A stretch of DNA of 64,000 bases, from contig NZ_REEZ01000017.1 in NCBI RefSeq assembly GCF_003990445.1, forward strand, positions 35,928 through 99,927. The letters run 5' to 3'. The translations under genes and the position numbers were made by a program. Position 1 is the first letter of the stretch. The number at the start of each line of letters is the position of its first letter. The notes under the pieces were generated by a model. That model saw nothing but the letters and a program-made list of their open reading frames with translations, made no database searches and had not been told where the DNA came from. This DNA comes from Pararhodobacter zhoushanensis (GTDB lineage: Bacteria > Pseudomonadota > Alphaproteobacteria > Rhodobacterales > Rhodobacteraceae). This document shows positions 9,292 through 19,210 of the stretch, one piece after another.

Positions 9292-10701
9292 ATGACGCGC
9301 TTGATGCTTCCGCCGGGTCTGGGCCCGATCCATTTCATCGGCATTGGCGGGATCGGCATGTCCGGTATCGCCGAAATCCTGCTCGGCGAGGGCTTCGCCG
9401 TACAGGGCTCGGACGCCAAGGGCAGTGCGATCACCGAACGGCTGGCCGGTCTGGGTGCGGTGATTCATGTCGGGCATGATGCGGCGCACGTGGCGGGGGC
9501 GGCGGTGATCGTCGCCTCGACCGCCATCAAGCCCAGCAACCCCGAGATGGCCGAGGCGCGGCGTCTGGGTCTGCCGGTGGTGCGGCGGGCGGAAATGTTG
9601 GCCGAACTCATGCGCTTGCGGCGCAATATTTCCATCGCCGGGACGCATGGCAAGACGACGACCACCACGATGATGGCGGCGATGCTGGACGCGGGCGGGT
9701 TCGATGCGACGGTGGTCAACGGCGGGGTGATCCACGCGTACGGCTCGAACGCGCGGGCTGGGGCGGGCGAGTGGATGGTGGTCGAGGCGGATGAGAGCGA
9801 CGGCTCGTTCAACCTGTTGCCGACGCAGATTGCCGTGGTGACCAACATCGACCCGGAACATCTTGAACACTGGGGCTGCTTCGACGCCCTGCGCGCCGGG
9901 TTCGACCGCTTTGTGCAGGGTATTCCGTTCTATGGATTGGCGGTGCTGTGTACGGATCATGCCGAAGTCGCTGCGCTGGCCGAACGGGTGCATGACCGGC
10001 GGGTTGTGACCTTTGGTTTCAACGCCCGTGCTGACGTGCGGGCTGAGGGGCTAAGGTACGAAAAGGGACAGGCCGTTTTCGATATTGCGCTGGGACATGG
10101 TGCCGAATGTCGGAAAATTGAAAGTCTGACACTTCCGATGCCGGGTGATCATAACGTGTCGAACGCGCTGAGCGCGGTGGCGGTGGGGCTGCATCTGGGG
10201 ATGAGCGACGACGCCATCCGCGCCGCATTGGCCGGGTTCGCCGGGGTCGGGCGGCGGTTTACGCGGGTCGGTGAGGTGAACGGCGTCACGGTGATCGACG
10301 ATTACGGCCATCATCCGGTGGAAATTGCGGCTGTTATCAAGGCCGCACGGCAGGCGCTGGGGGGCACGGGGCGGGTGATCGCCGTGCACCAGCCGCACCG
10401 CTACACGCGGCTGAGCGCGCTTTTCTCTGACTTCACCACCTGTTTTGACGGTGCCGATGTCGTGGCCATCGCCGAGGTCTATTCGGCGGGCGAAGAGCCG
10501 ATTGCCGGGGCGGATCGCGACAGCCTTGTCGCGGCGATCACGGCGCATGGCCACAAATCCGCCCACGCGCTTCTGCGCGAGGCGGATCTGGAGGCATTGG
10601 TGCGGGCCGAGGCGCAACCGGGTGACATGGTGGTCTGTCTGGGCGCCGGGACGATCAGCGCCTGGGCGCAGGCGCTGCCGGGGCGGCTGGCCGAGGGGTG
10701 A
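9292..10701 (+). CDS. murC: UDP-N-acetylmuramate--L-alanine ligase
   Basis: Adds L-alanine to UDP-MurNAc, the first amino acid step of the peptidoglycan stem peptide. Features: the N-terminal [16 protein letters not shown] nucleotide-fold loop, the P-loop [32 protein letters not shown], and [13 protein letters not shown] plus HQPHRYTR in the C-terminal domain. 469 residues. The order murG-murC-murB-ddl matches the conserved alphaproteobacterial cluster. Confidence 0.97.
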   Translation: MTRLMLPPGLGPIHFIGIGGIGMSGIAEILLGEGFAVQGSDAKGSAITERLAGLGAVIHVGHDAAHVAGAAVIVASTAIKPSNPEMAEARRLGLPVVRRAEMLAELMRLRRNISIAGTHGKTTTTTMMAAMLDAGGFDATVVNGGVIHAYGSNARAGAGEWMVVEADESDGSFNLLPTQIAVVTNIDPEHLEHWGCFDALRAGFDRFVQGIPFYGLAVLCTDHAEVAALAERVHDRRVVTFGFNARADVRAEGLRYEKGQAVFDIALGHGAECRKIESLTLPMPGDHNVSNALSAVAVGLHLGMSDDAIRAALAGFAGVGRRFTRVGEVNGVTVIDDYGHHPVEIAAVIKAARQALGGTGRVIAVHQPHRYTRLSALFSDFTTCFDGADVVAIAEVYSAGEEPIAGADRDSLVAAITAHGHKSAHALLREADLEALVRAEAQPGDMVVCLGAGTISAWAQALPGRLAEG

Positions 10702-10765
10702 GCGTCTGCCTTGTTTTTAAGGGGGAGCCGGGCATACTCAGCCAACGGCAACCTGAGGAGGACGC

Positions 10766-11071
10766 ATGGAAATACTGGTCTTTGGTTTTGGCGCGCTGTG
10801 TTGCGGGGGCATCCTGGGCGGTCTGTTGGCGCGGTTCGCCTCGCCGCGCGCCGCGATGATCGGCGGGCTGGCTTTGGCTGTGGCGGCGGCGGTATCGCTG
10901 CTGATCGGCGCGGGGCAGCAGGGATGGGATGGCATGGGCTATACCATCGTGGGCGCGCTGTTGCTCGCCCCTATGGCGCTGGCGACGACAGCGGTTGGCG
11001 CGCTTGCGTGGTTTGGGCGGCGACGGGCACGCGCTGCTGCCAGACGCGCCACAGATCCAGAGCGGCGTTGA
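10766..11071 (+). CDS. Small hydrophobic protein between murC and murB
   Basis: A 101-residue protein with an excellent ribosome binding site (GAGGAGGACGC before the ATG). It has three hydrophobic stretches, roughly residues 3-24, 29-48 and 59-83, and a basic C-terminal tail rich in Arg and Ala. This predicts a small inner-membrane protein with a cytoplasmic tail. I do not recognise the family. Small membrane proteins of unknown function also occur between murC and murB in other Rhodobacterales, but I cannot confirm this is one of them. Its last 100 bases overlap an opposite-strand frame at 10971-11216. Confidence 0.7.
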   Translation: MEILVFGFGALCCGGILGGLLARFASPRAAMIGGLALAVAAAVSLLIGAGQQGWDGMGYTIVGALLLAPMALATTAVGALAWFGRRRARAAARRATDPERR

Positions 11072-11216
11072 CTGACAGGCCGATGACGACGGCCACGGCC
11101 ATGAGCCGGCCATCATAGACACCGGCATTCAGGCCGATAAGAACGACAGAGCAAGCGACCGCTGCCGCAACGAGAGTGGGCATCGCTGCGCGCAAAACTG
11201 GGTGGAGGGTTTGCAT
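10971..11216 (-). CDS. Possible small membrane protein, antisense to the murC-murB gap
   Basis: An 81-residue frame starting at ATG 11216 on the minus strand. The first 52 residues form two plausible transmembrane helices (AAMPTLVAAAVACSVVLIGL and LMAVAVVIGLSVNAALDL) and third codon positions are mostly G or C. Against it: no Shine-Dalgarno is visible, and its 3' part overlaps the better-supported gene at 10766-11071. It also fills the otherwise empty space before murB. I list it as possible only. Confidence 0.35.
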   Translation of the reverse strand: MQTLHPVLRAAMPTLVAAAVACSVVLIGLNAGVYDGRLMAVAVVIGLSVNAALDLWRVWQQRVPVAAQTTQARQPLSSPAP

Positions 11217-11294
11217 AATGTTTACCGCTTTTATGAGTGTTTTGCAGAAGGAACGCGTTTGTGAAGCGCTGGTTCCGACGAATGAGGCCATTGC

Positions 11295-12230
11295 GTGAAA
11301 GAACTGAGCTACACCCCCCGCGGCGCGCTGACCCCCAATCGGGCGCTTGCCGATCTGACATGGCTGCGCGTTGGTGGGCCGGCAGATTGGCTGTTTCAAC
11401 CGGCGGATGAAGAGGATCTGGCGGCGTTTCTGGCGGCATTGCCCGCTGATGTGGCGGTGTTCCCGATGGGCGTGGGATCGAACCTGATCGTGCGCGATGG
11501 CGGCATACGGGCGGTGGTGATCCGGCTGGGACGCGGGTTCAACGGCATCCGGGTCGAGGGCGGACAGGTCTTTGCAGGCGCGGCGGCGCTCGACGCGCAT
11601 GTGGCGCGAAAGGCGGCAGAGGCGGGGCGCGATCTGACCTTCCTGCGCACCATTCCGGGCAGCATCGGCGGCGCGGTCAGGATGAACGCGGGTTGCTACG
11701 GGCAGTATGTCGCCGACCGGCTCGAGTCGGTGCGGGTGATCACGCGGAACGGCGAGGCGCGCAGCCTCAAAGCGGCTGAACTGGCGATGCAATACCGCCA
11801 GACGACGTTGCCCGACGGCTGGGTGATCGTCGAAGCCGTGTTCAATGCGCCACAGGGGGAACCCGCTGCGTTGGCCGCGCGGATGGACGAACAGCTGGCA
11901 AAACGCGATGCCTCGCAGCCGACAAAGGACCGCACGGCGGGGTCGACCTTCCGCAATCCGGCGGGGTTCAGCTCTACCGGTAGGGCCGATGACGTTCATG
12001 ACCTCAAGGCGTGGTCTGTGATCGACGCGGCTGGCATGCGCGGCGCGACGCGGGGCGGGGCGCAGATGTCGCCGATGCACGCGAATTTTCTGGTCAACAC
12101 CGGGGGGGCGTCGGCCGCCGATCTGGAGGGACTGGGTGAGGAGGTCCGAAAAAGGGTGTTCCAAAACAGCGGGATTACGCTAGAATGGGAAATCATGCGG
12201 TTGGGCGAAGCAGCCCCGTCGCAGGACTGA
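11295..12230 (+). CDS. murB: UDP-N-acetylenolpyruvoylglucosamine reductase
   Basis: FAD-dependent, NADPH-using enzyme that reduces the enolpyruvyl group to give UDP-MurNAc. FAD-binding motifs [12 protein letters not shown] and [19 protein letters not shown] are present, and GSTFRNP holds the catalytic serine region. The C-terminal [19 protein letters not shown] is typical. 311 residues, type II size. It follows murC after the small membrane protein gene and precedes ddl. Confidence 0.97.
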   Translation: MKELSYTPRGALTPNRALADLTWLRVGGPADWLFQPADEEDLAAFLAALPADVAVFPMGVGSNLIVRDGGIRAVVIRLGRGFNGIRVEGGQVFAGAAALDAHVARKAAEAGRDLTFLRTIPGSIGGAVRMNAGCYGQYVADRLESVRVITRNGEARSLKAAELAMQYRQTTLPDGWVIVEAVFNAPQGEPAALAARMDEQLAKRDASQPTKDRTAGSTFRNPAGFSSTGRADDVHDLKAWSVIDAAGMRGATRGGAQMSPMHANFLVNTGGASAADLEGLGEEVRKRVFQNSGITLEWEIMRLGEAAPSQD

Positions 12231-12322
12231 CCGGGCGATAGACCCGGCACCGTGGATCAAGGGGCCTGAGCAGCCCTCCACGTATAAAAATGGGGCAAAA
12301 AGCCCCACGAGAGGCAGAGTTG

Positions 12323-13243
12323 GTGGGCACGTCGAGCAGGACGCCCCCTACAGTAGCGGTTTTGATGGGCGGACCCTCGGCTGAGCGCGAGGTTTCCCTG
12401 TCGTCGGGGCACATGTGCGCCATCGCGCTGCGGGAGGCCGGATTCACAACGGTTGAGGTCGATGCCGGCCGCGATCTGGCTGAGAAGCTGATCGCGATGA
12501 AGCCGGATGTCGTGTTCAACGCCCTTCACGGGCGTTGGGGCGAAGACGGCTGTGTGCAGGGTCTGCTGGAATGGCTGAAGATCCCCTACACGCATTCTGG
12601 CGTGCTGGCCTCGGCTCTGGCGATGGACAAGCAGCGCACCAAGGACACGTACCGCGCCGCCGGGTTGCCAGTGGTCGAGAGCCGTCTGGCCTGCAAGGAC
12701 GAGGTGCGCGCGCGGCATGTGCTGCCGCCGCCCTATGTGGTCAAACCCTTCAACGAAGGCTCATCGGTCGGCGTCTGGCTGGTGATGGAAGAGAACAACG
12801 GCCCGCCGCAGCTGGATGACGCCATGCCCGAGGTGGTGATGGTCGAAGCCTATGCGCCGGGGCGCGAGATGACGACCAGCGTGCTGGGCGACCGGGCGCT
12901 GACGGTGACGGATATCGTGACCGAGGGCTGGTATGATTACGACGCGAAATACAAGCCCGGCGGCTCGTCGCATGTGATCCCGGCGCAGCTGCCGCAAGAG
13001 ATTTTCGATGCCTGCATGGACTATGCGTTGCGTGCCCATCAGGCGCTGGGGTGCCGGGGCCTGAGCCGCACCGATTTCCGCTGGGACGAGACGCGCGGCC
13101 TGGAAGGGTTGGTGCTGCTGGAGACCAACACCCAGCCCGGCATGACGCCGACATCGCTCAGCCCCGAGCAGGCCGCGTATTGCGGCATCAGCTTTCCCGA
13201 GCTGATGCGCTGGTTGGTCGAGGATGCCTCATGTCAACGGTGA
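12323..13243 (+). CDS. ddl: D-alanine--D-alanine ligase
   Basis: ATP-grasp ligase that makes the D-Ala-D-Ala dipeptide of the stem peptide. Motifs: [38 protein letters not shown], and [12 protein letters not shown] near the C-terminus. I prefer a GTG start at 12323 because GAGAGG lies about 8 bases upstream and the family normally begins a few residues before the first beta strand. The longer ATG start at 12290 has no ribosome binding site. A perfect GGGGC-AAAAA-GCCCC hairpin (12292-12306) would then lie in the 5' untranslated region. The 3' end overlaps ftsQ by 13 bp. Confidence 0.93.
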   Translation: MGTSSRTPPTVAVLMGGPSAEREVSLSSGHMCAIALREAGFTTVEVDAGRDLAEKLIAMKPDVVFNALHGRWGEDGCVQGLLEWLKIPYTHSGVLASALAMDKQRTKDTYRAAGLPVVESRLACKDEVRARHVLPPPYVVKPFNEGSSVGVWLVMEENNGPPQLDDAMPEVVMVEAYAPGREMTTSVLGDRALTVTDIVTEGWYDYDAKYKPGGSSHVIPAQLPQEIFDACMDYALRAHQALGCRGLSRTDFRWDETRGLEGLVLLETNTQPGMTPTSLSPEQAAYCGISFPELMRWLVEDASCQR

Positions 13244-14514
13244 TCCGGGATGCACGGGGCGAGCGGGTCGATGCCACGCCGCGTCGCGCCGACACCAGCC
13301 AGCGTGAATGGCCCGACCGCCACGAAATGATGCCGCCGCCGGTTGCGGCGGGGCGGGTGTTGCGGGCGGCCAAGCCGATGCCCGCGCAATGGCCCGATGA
13401 GATGCCGGAATATTCTTGGCCGCCGCTGCCCGACGCCGAGCGCCACGCGCGCGCGCCGCGCCGTGCGGAGCTGCCCGCGAATGATCCGGTTGCACCGCCG
13501 GTGACTGGGCGCGGGCCTGTGCGTCCGGCGCCGGGGCCTGCGCGCCGCGTGCAGCCCGAGTCCGATCTGCTGGAGCCTGACCACCGGGCCGAAGCGCCAA
13601 CGATTGCGTCGCTTGAGTGGACGATCCCCGACGCGGCCGAGCCGCGCGGTCCGGTGAACGATCCGTCGCCGAGCCGTCTGTCGTACCGGCTGAACCGGTT
13701 GTGGCTGACGCCGATGGTGCGGCATTTCGTGCGCATCGGCTTGCCGGTGATGCTGATCGCTGCCTTTGCCGGGGGATGGTTCTCGCAAGAAGAGAACCGG
13801 ACGGCGCTGGTGACGTGGGTCGAGGGGGTCAAGACCACGATCCAGAACCAGCCGATGTTCGAAGTTTCGTCGATGGATGTGCAGGCCCGCTCGCCCGAAG
13901 TGGCCGAGGGGGTGGCACAGATGTTGGGGGTCAGTTTCCCGGTGTCGAGCTGGGATCTCGATCTGGGGGCGTTGCGCGCCCGGGCCGAGGAACTGGACGC
14001 GGTCGAGCGCGCCTGGCTACAGGTCCGCACCGGCGGCGTGCTGGAAGTGCGCGTGACCGAGCGCGTGCCGGCGATGGTCTGGCGTAATGCCGGCGGGCTG
14101 GATCTGGTCGATGCGACCGGGCACCGCGTGGCGCGTCTGGCGACGCGTGCGGCCCGTGCCGATCTGCCGCTGATTGCCGGTGACGGTGCGCCCGAGGCCA
14201 TCGCCGAAGCCCGCGCGCTGCTGGCCTCGGCCGCGCCGATCCTGCCGCGCATTCGCGGGCTGGTCCGCGTTGGTAACCGCCGCTGGGATGTGGTGCTGGA
14301 CCGCAACCAGCGTATCCAGCTGCCTGCGACGGGCGCTGTCCCGGCGCTGGAGCTGGTCGTGGCGATGACCGAAGGCGCCCAGCAACTGCTTTCACGCGAT
14401 GTCACAGTTGTCGACATGCGCAACCCCGACCGGCCGACCCTGCGTTTGACCGAAGACGCGATGGCCGAACTGACCCGAAACCGCACCCTGGCAAGAGGAG
14501 CCCCCACACGATGA
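13231..14514 (+). CDS. ftsQ: Cell division protein FtsQ
   Basis: Bitopic division protein that links cytoplasmic and periplasmic divisome parts. About 150 residues of Pro/Arg-rich cytoplasmic tail precede one transmembrane helix (around [19 protein letters not shown]), then a POTRA-like domain ([23 protein letters not shown]) and the FtsQ beta domain ([21 protein letters not shown]). 427 residues, longer than the E. coli protein because of the cytoplasmic tail. The ATG at 13231 lies within the last codons of ddl, and the stop overlaps ftsA (ATGA). Confidence 0.93.
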   Translation: MSTVIRDARGERVDATPRRADTSQREWPDRHEMMPPPVAAGRVLRAAKPMPAQWPDEMPEYSWPPLPDAERHARAPRRAELPANDPVAPPVTGRGPVRPAPGPARRVQPESDLLEPDHRAEAPTIASLEWTIPDAAEPRGPVNDPSPSRLSYRLNRLWLTPMVRHFVRIGLPVMLIAAFAGGWFSQEENRTALVTWVEGVKTTIQNQPMFEVSSMDVQARSPEVAEGVAQMLGVSFPVSSWDLDLGALRARAEELDAVERAWLQVRTGGVLEVRVTERVPAMVWRNAGGLDLVDATGHRVARLATRAARADLPLIAGDGAPEAIAEARALLASAAPILPRIRGLVRVGNRRWDVVLDRNQRIQLPATGAVPALELVVAMTEGAQQLLSRDVTVVDMRNPDRPTLRLTEDAMAELTRNRTLARGAPTR

Positions 14515-15845
14515 CCGACCTCTACCAATCGCAGCGCGCCATGCGGAGCATGCGGAGCCAAGCCATGCAGCGGGGCGTTATCGCGGTGATGGACATCGGC
14601 ACCCACAAGGTTGCCTGTCTGATCCTGAAATTCGGCGTGTCCGACGGCCCGCGCGAAGGCTCGGGCGTCGGCGCGATGGCCGGGCAGGCGGCGTTCCGGG
14701 TGATCGGGGCGGGCACGACCTGCTCGCGCGGGGTGCGTTTTGGCGAGATCGCGGCAATGCGCGAGACCGAGCGCGCTGTGCGCACCGCGTTGCAGAACGC
14801 GCAGAAGATGGCGCAGACCCGTGTAGATCATGCGATCCTGACCTTCTCGGGCGGGGATCTGCGCAGCTACGGGCTGGAGGGTCTGGTTGAGTTGGAGTCC
14901 GAGCGCGTGTCCGAAAATGACATCGCGCAGGTGCTCGACAGCTGTCTGGTGCCGGATCTGGGCTCGGGCCGCGAAGTGCTGCACGCACAGCCGGTGAACT
15001 TCATGCTTGATCACCGCTCAGGTCTGGCCGATCCGCGCGGTCAGGCGGGGCGGCAGTTGGGCTGCGACATGCATCTGCTCAGCGTCGATACGGATGTCGT
15101 GCAGAACCTTGTGCATTGCCTCAAGCGCTGCGACGTCGAAGTCGCCGGGCTGGCCGCTGCGTCCTATGTGGCCGGCCGGTCGTCGCTGGTCGAGGATGAG
15201 CAGGAGCTGGGCGCTGCGGCCATCGACATGGGCGGCGGCACCACCAGCCTGTCGATTTTCATCAAGGGTCACATGGTCTTCTCGGACGCGGTGCGGCTGG
15301 GCGGGGACCACATCACCGGCGACATCGCCAAAGGCTTGCAGATCCCCTATTCGACCGCCGAGCGGATCAAGACCTTCTACGGCGGCTTGCATGCCACGGG
15401 TCAGGATGACCGTCAGCGCATCGAGATCGGCGGCGACAGCGGCGACTGGGACAAGGACCGTCGCACCGTGACGCGCAGCGAGTTGATCGGCATCATGCGT
15501 CCGCGCATGGCCGAGATTCTGGAAGAGGTGCGCGCGCGGCTGGACATTGCCGGGTTCGACCATTTGCCCAGCCAACAGATCGTGCTGACCGGCGGCGGCA
15601 GCCAGGTGCCGGGACTGGACGGCATGGCCTCGCGCATTCTGGGGCCGCAGGTGCGGCTGGGCCGTCCGATCCGCGTGCCGGGGCTGCCGCAGGCCGCGAC
15701 CGGGCCGGAATATGCCGCCATCGTCGGGCTGTGCCAGTTTGCGGCGCATCCGCAGGACGAATGGTGGGATTTCGACATTCCCGCACAGCGCTTTGCGGCG
15801 CGTCCCCTCAAGCGCGCGATGAAGTGGTTCCGCGATAACTGGTAA
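14511..15845 (+). CDS. ftsA: Cell division protein FtsA
   Basis: Actin-like ATPase that tethers FtsZ to the membrane and recruits later division proteins. Seen: VIAVMDIGTHKVACLIL (phosphate 1), AAIDMGGGTTSLSIF (phosphate 2), VLTGGGSQVPGLDGMASRIL (adenosine), and a C-terminal amphipathic helix rich in Lys, Arg and Trp (PLKRAMKWFRDNW) for membrane binding. 444 residues. Its start overlaps the ftsQ stop. Confidence 0.96.
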   Translation: MTDLYQSQRAMRSMRSQAMQRGVIAVMDIGTHKVACLILKFGVSDGPREGSGVGAMAGQAAFRVIGAGTTCSRGVRFGEIAAMRETERAVRTALQNAQKMAQTRVDHAILTFSGGDLRSYGLEGLVELESERVSENDIAQVLDSCLVPDLGSGREVLHAQPVNFMLDHRSGLADPRGQAGRQLGCDMHLLSVDTDVVQNLVHCLKRCDVEVAGLAAASYVAGRSSLVEDEQELGAAAIDMGGGTTSLSIFIKGHMVFSDAVRLGGDHITGDIAKGLQIPYSTAERIKTFYGGLHATGQDDRQRIEIGGDSGDWDKDRRTVTRSELIGIMRPRMAEILEEVRARLDIAGFDHLPSQQIVLTGGGSQVPGLDGMASRILGPQVRLGRPIRVPGLPQAATGPEYAAIVGLCQFAAHPQDEWWDFDIPAQRFAARPLKRAMKWFRDNW

Positions 15846-15920
15846 GCCTTTCGACAGCCCGTGTGCGCCGAAAAGCCCAATAAATTTGCTCTGAATTCAG
15901 GCGTCTGCGCCCGGCGACAG

Positions 15921-15943
15921 GCGATTTCCCGCACGGAAATCGC
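15921..15943. repeat. Perfect 9-bp inverted repeat between ftsA and ftsZ
   Basis: GCGATTTCC - CGCAC - GGAAATCGC forms a strong hairpin about 76 bases after ftsA. It is not directly followed by a T run; the nearest one is at 15964-15971. It could be a weak terminator, an attenuator or a regulator site ahead of ftsZ. Confidence 0.6.
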
Positions 15944-16092
15944 CCAGTTGTCTGTTCCGATTCGTTTTTTTGATGACGAGGAGTCGCAGCCGGGTTAAGA
16001 TTGTTATAAATCTGGCAAATCACCAACGACCGGATGACGAACCCGAGCACATCGGACCGGAAAATCCGGCAGAAAAATACAGGCGGACAGGC

Positions 16093-17874
16093 ATGGCACT
16101 CACCTTTATCGCGACCGAGAAGAAAGATTTGACTCCGCGGATCACCGTTTTCGGTGTGGGCGGAGCGGGCGGGAATGCCGTCAACAACATGATCGAGCAG
16201 AACCTCGAGGGCGTTGATTTCGTCGTCGCCAACACGGATGCGCAGGCGCTTCAGCAGTCGCGCGCGCCGATCCGGGTTCAGCTGGGTGTGCAGGCGACCG
16301 AAGGTCTGGGGGCCGGTGCGCGCCCCGAGGTCGGGGCTGCCGCCGCTGCCGAGACGCTCGAAGAGATCATGGATCATCTGACCGGCGCGCATATGTGCTT
16401 CATCACCGCCGGTATGGGGGGTGGCACGGGCACGGGCGCGGCGCCGATCATCGCGCATGCCGCGCGTGAGATGGGCATCCTGACCGTCGGCGTCGTGACC
16501 AAGCCTTTCGCCTTTGAAGGCGCCAAGCGCATGCGTCAGGCCGAAGAGGGCGTCGAAGAGCTGCAAAAGGTCGTCGACACGCTGATTATCATCCCCAACC
16601 AGAACCTGTTCCGGCTGGCGAACGAGCGTACGACCTTCACCGAAGCCTTCGCGCTGGCCGATGACGTGCTCTATCAGGGCGTCAAGGGTGTGACCGATCT
16701 GATGGTCCGTCCGGGCATGATCAACCTCGACTTCGCCGACGTTCGCGCGGTGATGGACGAGATGGGCAAAGCCATGATGGGCACGGGCGAAGCGACCGGC
16801 GAAGACCGCGCGCGTCAGGCCGCTGAAAAGGCAATTGCCAACCCGCTTCTGGACGAGATCAGCCTGCATGGTGCCAAGGGTGTGTTGATCAACATCACCG
16901 GTGGCCACGATCTGACCCTGTTCGAACTGGACGAAGCCGCCAACCTGATCCGCGAAAAGGTCGATCCCGAGGCCAACATCATCGTCGGCTCGACGCTGGA
17001 CGAAACGATGGAAGGCGCGATCCGTGTCTCGGTCGTCGCGACCGGCATCGAAGCGCGCGAGCAGACCGTTGAAGTCCCGCGGCGTCGTCTGGCCGAGCCG
17101 CTCACGGTTGAGGCCGCTCCGGTTGCTCCGGCACCGGTGCAAGAGCCCGCCGCCTATGAGCCGCCGATGTTCGAAGCGCCGCAGGAGCCGCAGTATCGCG
17201 AAGAGCGCTACGAAGAGGCTGCCTATGAGCCGCAGTATGACGAACAGGCTTATGAGCCGCGCTACGAGCCGCAGCCCGAGCCGCGTCAGCAGACCGCCTA
17301 TCGCGAAGAACCCCGTCACGAACAGCGCCAGGAACCGCGTCACGAGCAGATGCGTGAAGCGCCTTCCGCTCCGGCACCGGTGCAGGACGATTTCTTCCTG
17401 GAAGACATCCTGCGCGAACAGCCGCGCGCCCAGCAGCGCCCGGCACCGCAGCCGGCCCGCATGGCCCCCCCGGTGCAACAGCAGCCGGTTCAGCAGCAAC
17501 CCGTGCAGCAACAGCCCGAAGCGCAATACACCGCGCCGCGGCCCAGCCGCCCAGTCGGTGAGCCGTCGCCCGAGGTTCTGGCCCGTCTGCGTCGTGTGGT
17601 CGAAAAGCAGCCCGAGCAGCAGGCGACCCAGCGTCGCCCGGTCCCGGCGCCCGCGCCGCAGCCAGTTGCCCAGCAGCCCGAACAGCGCCGCAGTCTTGTC
17701 GGTGGCCTGATCAACCGGATGACCGGCGCGCAGGCCTCGCATGGTGGTCATGGTGAACAGACGGCCCGCGCCGTGCGCCAGCAGCCTGCTGTTCAGGCCT
17801 ATGATGATGACCCGCATCACCGCGCTCAGGATCAGATCGAGATCCCGGCGTTCCTGCGTCGTCAGGCGAATTAA
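16093..17874 (+). CDS. ftsZ: Cell division GTPase FtsZ
   Basis: Tubulin-like GTPase that forms the division ring. The tubulin signature GGGTGTG is at residues 109-115, with [13 protein letters not shown] at the N-terminus and [11 protein letters not shown] in the core. After the core (about residue 320) comes a long linker rich in Pro, Gln, Glu and Tyr, ending in the conserved C-terminal peptide EIPAFLRRQ that binds FtsA. 593 residues; long linkers are usual in alphaproteobacteria. I start at MALTFIA; the frame is open upstream to 15970, but that extension is not conserved in the family. The 247-base upstream gap suggests its own promoter. Confidence 0.96.
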   Translation: MALTFIATEKKDLTPRITVFGVGGAGGNAVNNMIEQNLEGVDFVVANTDAQALQQSRAPIRVQLGVQATEGLGAGARPEVGAAAAAETLEEIMDHLTGAHMCFITAGMGGGTGTGAAPIIAHAAREMGILTVGVVTKPFAFEGAKRMRQAEEGVEELQKVVDTLIIIPNQNLFRLANERTTFTEAFALADDVLYQGVKGVTDLMVRPGMINLDFADVRAVMDEMGKAMMGTGEATGEDRARQAAEKAIANPLLDEISLHGAKGVLINITGGHDLTLFELDEAANLIREKVDPEANIIVGSTLDETMEGAIRVSVVATGIEAREQTVEVPRRRLAEPLTVEAAPVAPAPVQEPAAYEPPMFEAPQEPQYREERYEEAAYEPQYDEQAYEPRYEPQPEPRQQTAYREEPRHEQRQEPRHEQMREAPSAPAPVQDDFFLEDILREQPRAQQRPAPQPARMAPPVQQQPVQQQPVQQQPEAQYTAPRPSRPVGEPSPEVLARLRRVVEKQPEQQATQRRPVPAPAPQPVAQQPEQRRSLVGGLINRMTGAQASHGGHGEQTARAVRQQPAVQAYDDDPHHRAQDQIEIPAFLRRQAN

Positions 17875-17915
17875 GATCACGGTGGTGATCACATCGCACC
17901 GATGACCAAGACGTA

Positions 17916-17945
17916 AAGAACCGGCGAGAGCCGGTTCTTTTCTTT
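17916..17945 (+). terminator. Intrinsic terminator after ftsZ
   Basis: AAGAACCGGC-GAGA-GCCGGTTCTT, a perfect 10-bp stem with a GNRA tetraloop, followed by a T-rich tract. Confidence 0.9.
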
Positions 17946-18036
17946 TGTTTTCAAGGCATTTAGACCTGTTCACTTTACGTGCGCGGAATGTCGCGCAGCG
18001 GTGATCTGTCTGTTACATCGTGTTACAAAGCGTGAC

Positions 18037-18065
18037 TTTACCTCTGAAGGCTCGCTCCATAGATA
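18037..18065 (+). promoter_or_regulatory. Possible lpxC promoter
   Basis: TTTACC, a 17-base spacer and TAGATA lie about 38 bases before the lpxC start and downstream of the ftsZ terminator. The match to the housekeeping consensus is only partial. Confidence 0.4.
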
Positions 18066-18102
18066 CCCTGTGAAGATATGCCTAACGTCCCGAGGACCCC
18101 TC

Positions 18103-19029
18103 GTGCAGACCACTTTGTCCACTCTTACGCGCTTCGACGGTACCGCCCTGCATTCAGGCGATGCCGTGACGCTGACGGTGTACCCGGCCCCGGCCGGGCA
18201 TGGCATCGTGTTCGAGCGCCTCGATCTGGATCTGCCGGTCGCGGCGCGTCGCGTGGCGGTAACGCCGGATGCGTTGATCGAGGCGAATCTGTGCACGAAG
18301 ATCGGCAACGATCATGGCACGACTGTGGCAACCATCGAACATCTGATGGCGGCCTTTGCGGGCTGCGGTATCCACAATGCGCTGGTGACGCTGACCGGGC
18401 CGGAAGTACCGATCCTTGACGGGTCGTCGCGTGCCTATGTCGCGGCTTTTGTCGCGGCTGGCTTTACCACGCTGAACGCACCGCTGCGCGCGATCCGGGT
18501 GCTCAAGCCTGTCGAAGTGCGCATGAACGACGCCTGGGCCCGACTGGAGCCGGCGGATTCGCTGTCGATCGCGTTCGAGATCGACTTCCCCGATGCGGCC
18601 ATCGGCCATCAGGTTTATGATCTGGAACTGCGCAATGGCACATTCGTGCGTGAGCTGAGCAATTGCCGCACCTTCTGCCGTCAGGCGGATGTCGATTTCA
18701 TGCGCGCCAACGGGCTGGCGCTGGGTGGCACCTATGAGAATGCCGTGGTGGTTGAGGGCGACGCTGTTCTCAGCCCCGGCGGCCTGCGCCGCGCCAATGA
18801 GCCGGTGCGCCACAAGATGCTCGATGCGATGGGCGATCTGGCTGTCGCCGGTGCGCCGATTCTGGGCCGCTACATCGGCCACCGGGCGGGACATACCGTC
18901 ACGGGCCGTCTGGTGCGGGCGCTGATGGCTGATCCGCTGGCCTGGGAATGGGTCACCGTGGACAGCGAGCAGGCGCATTCGATGCCGGGCGCCGGGGTCT
19001 GCGCCGCCGACCTGCTGCCTGCGGCCTGA
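18103..19029 (+). CDS. lpxC: UDP-3-O-acyl-N-acetylglucosamine deacetylase
   Basis: Zinc deacetylase that commits UDP-acyl-GlcNAc to lipid A synthesis. Motifs: TLHSG-type N-terminus (TALHSGD), TIEHLMAAFAGCGIHNA with the first zinc His, ILDGSSRAYV, and HKMLDAMGDLAVAG, which supplies a second His and the Asp ligand. The GTG at 18103 follows GAGGA by 6 bases and gives 308 residues, the family norm; upstream starts would add unrelated sequence. Its place after ftsZ is conserved across many proteobacteria. Confidence 0.95.
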   Translation: MQTTLSTLTRFDGTALHSGDAVTLTVYPAPAGHGIVFERLDLDLPVAARRVAVTPDALIEANLCTKIGNDHGTTVATIEHLMAAFAGCGIHNALVTLTGPEVPILDGSSRAYVAAFVAAGFTTLNAPLRAIRVLKPVEVRMNDAWARLEPADSLSIAFEIDFPDAAIGHQVYDLELRNGTFVRELSNCRTFCRQADVDFMRANGLALGGTYENAVVVEGDAVLSPGGLRRANEPVRHKMLDAMGDLAVAGAPILGRYIGHRAGHTVTGRLVRALMADPLAWEWVTVDSEQAHSMPGAGVCAADLLPAA

Positions 19030-19210
19030 GCAAGGCTCCGCGCAGCCGTCAACTCCCCGACACGCCGCGCGATTTTCCCTGCATTGCCGTTTTGCGTGCG
19101 TTTGGCAAACGTGCTAACAGACGCCCTGAAGCCCCCAAGAGGGGTGGGTGGGATTCGGAGCGATGGCGCGACCATGGCCCGCATTGTTGAAGTGAAAGAT
19201 GAGGGACGGC

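Noticed and set aside
12292-12306. GGGGC-AAAAA-GCCCC hairpin as a terminator for murB
   Set aside because: No T run follows and ddl is only a few bases further on; kept only as a note in the ddl entry.
15808-17973. 721-codon minus-strand frame opposite ftsZ
   Set aside because: Exact antisense of ftsZ, no ribosome site, no recognisable domain.
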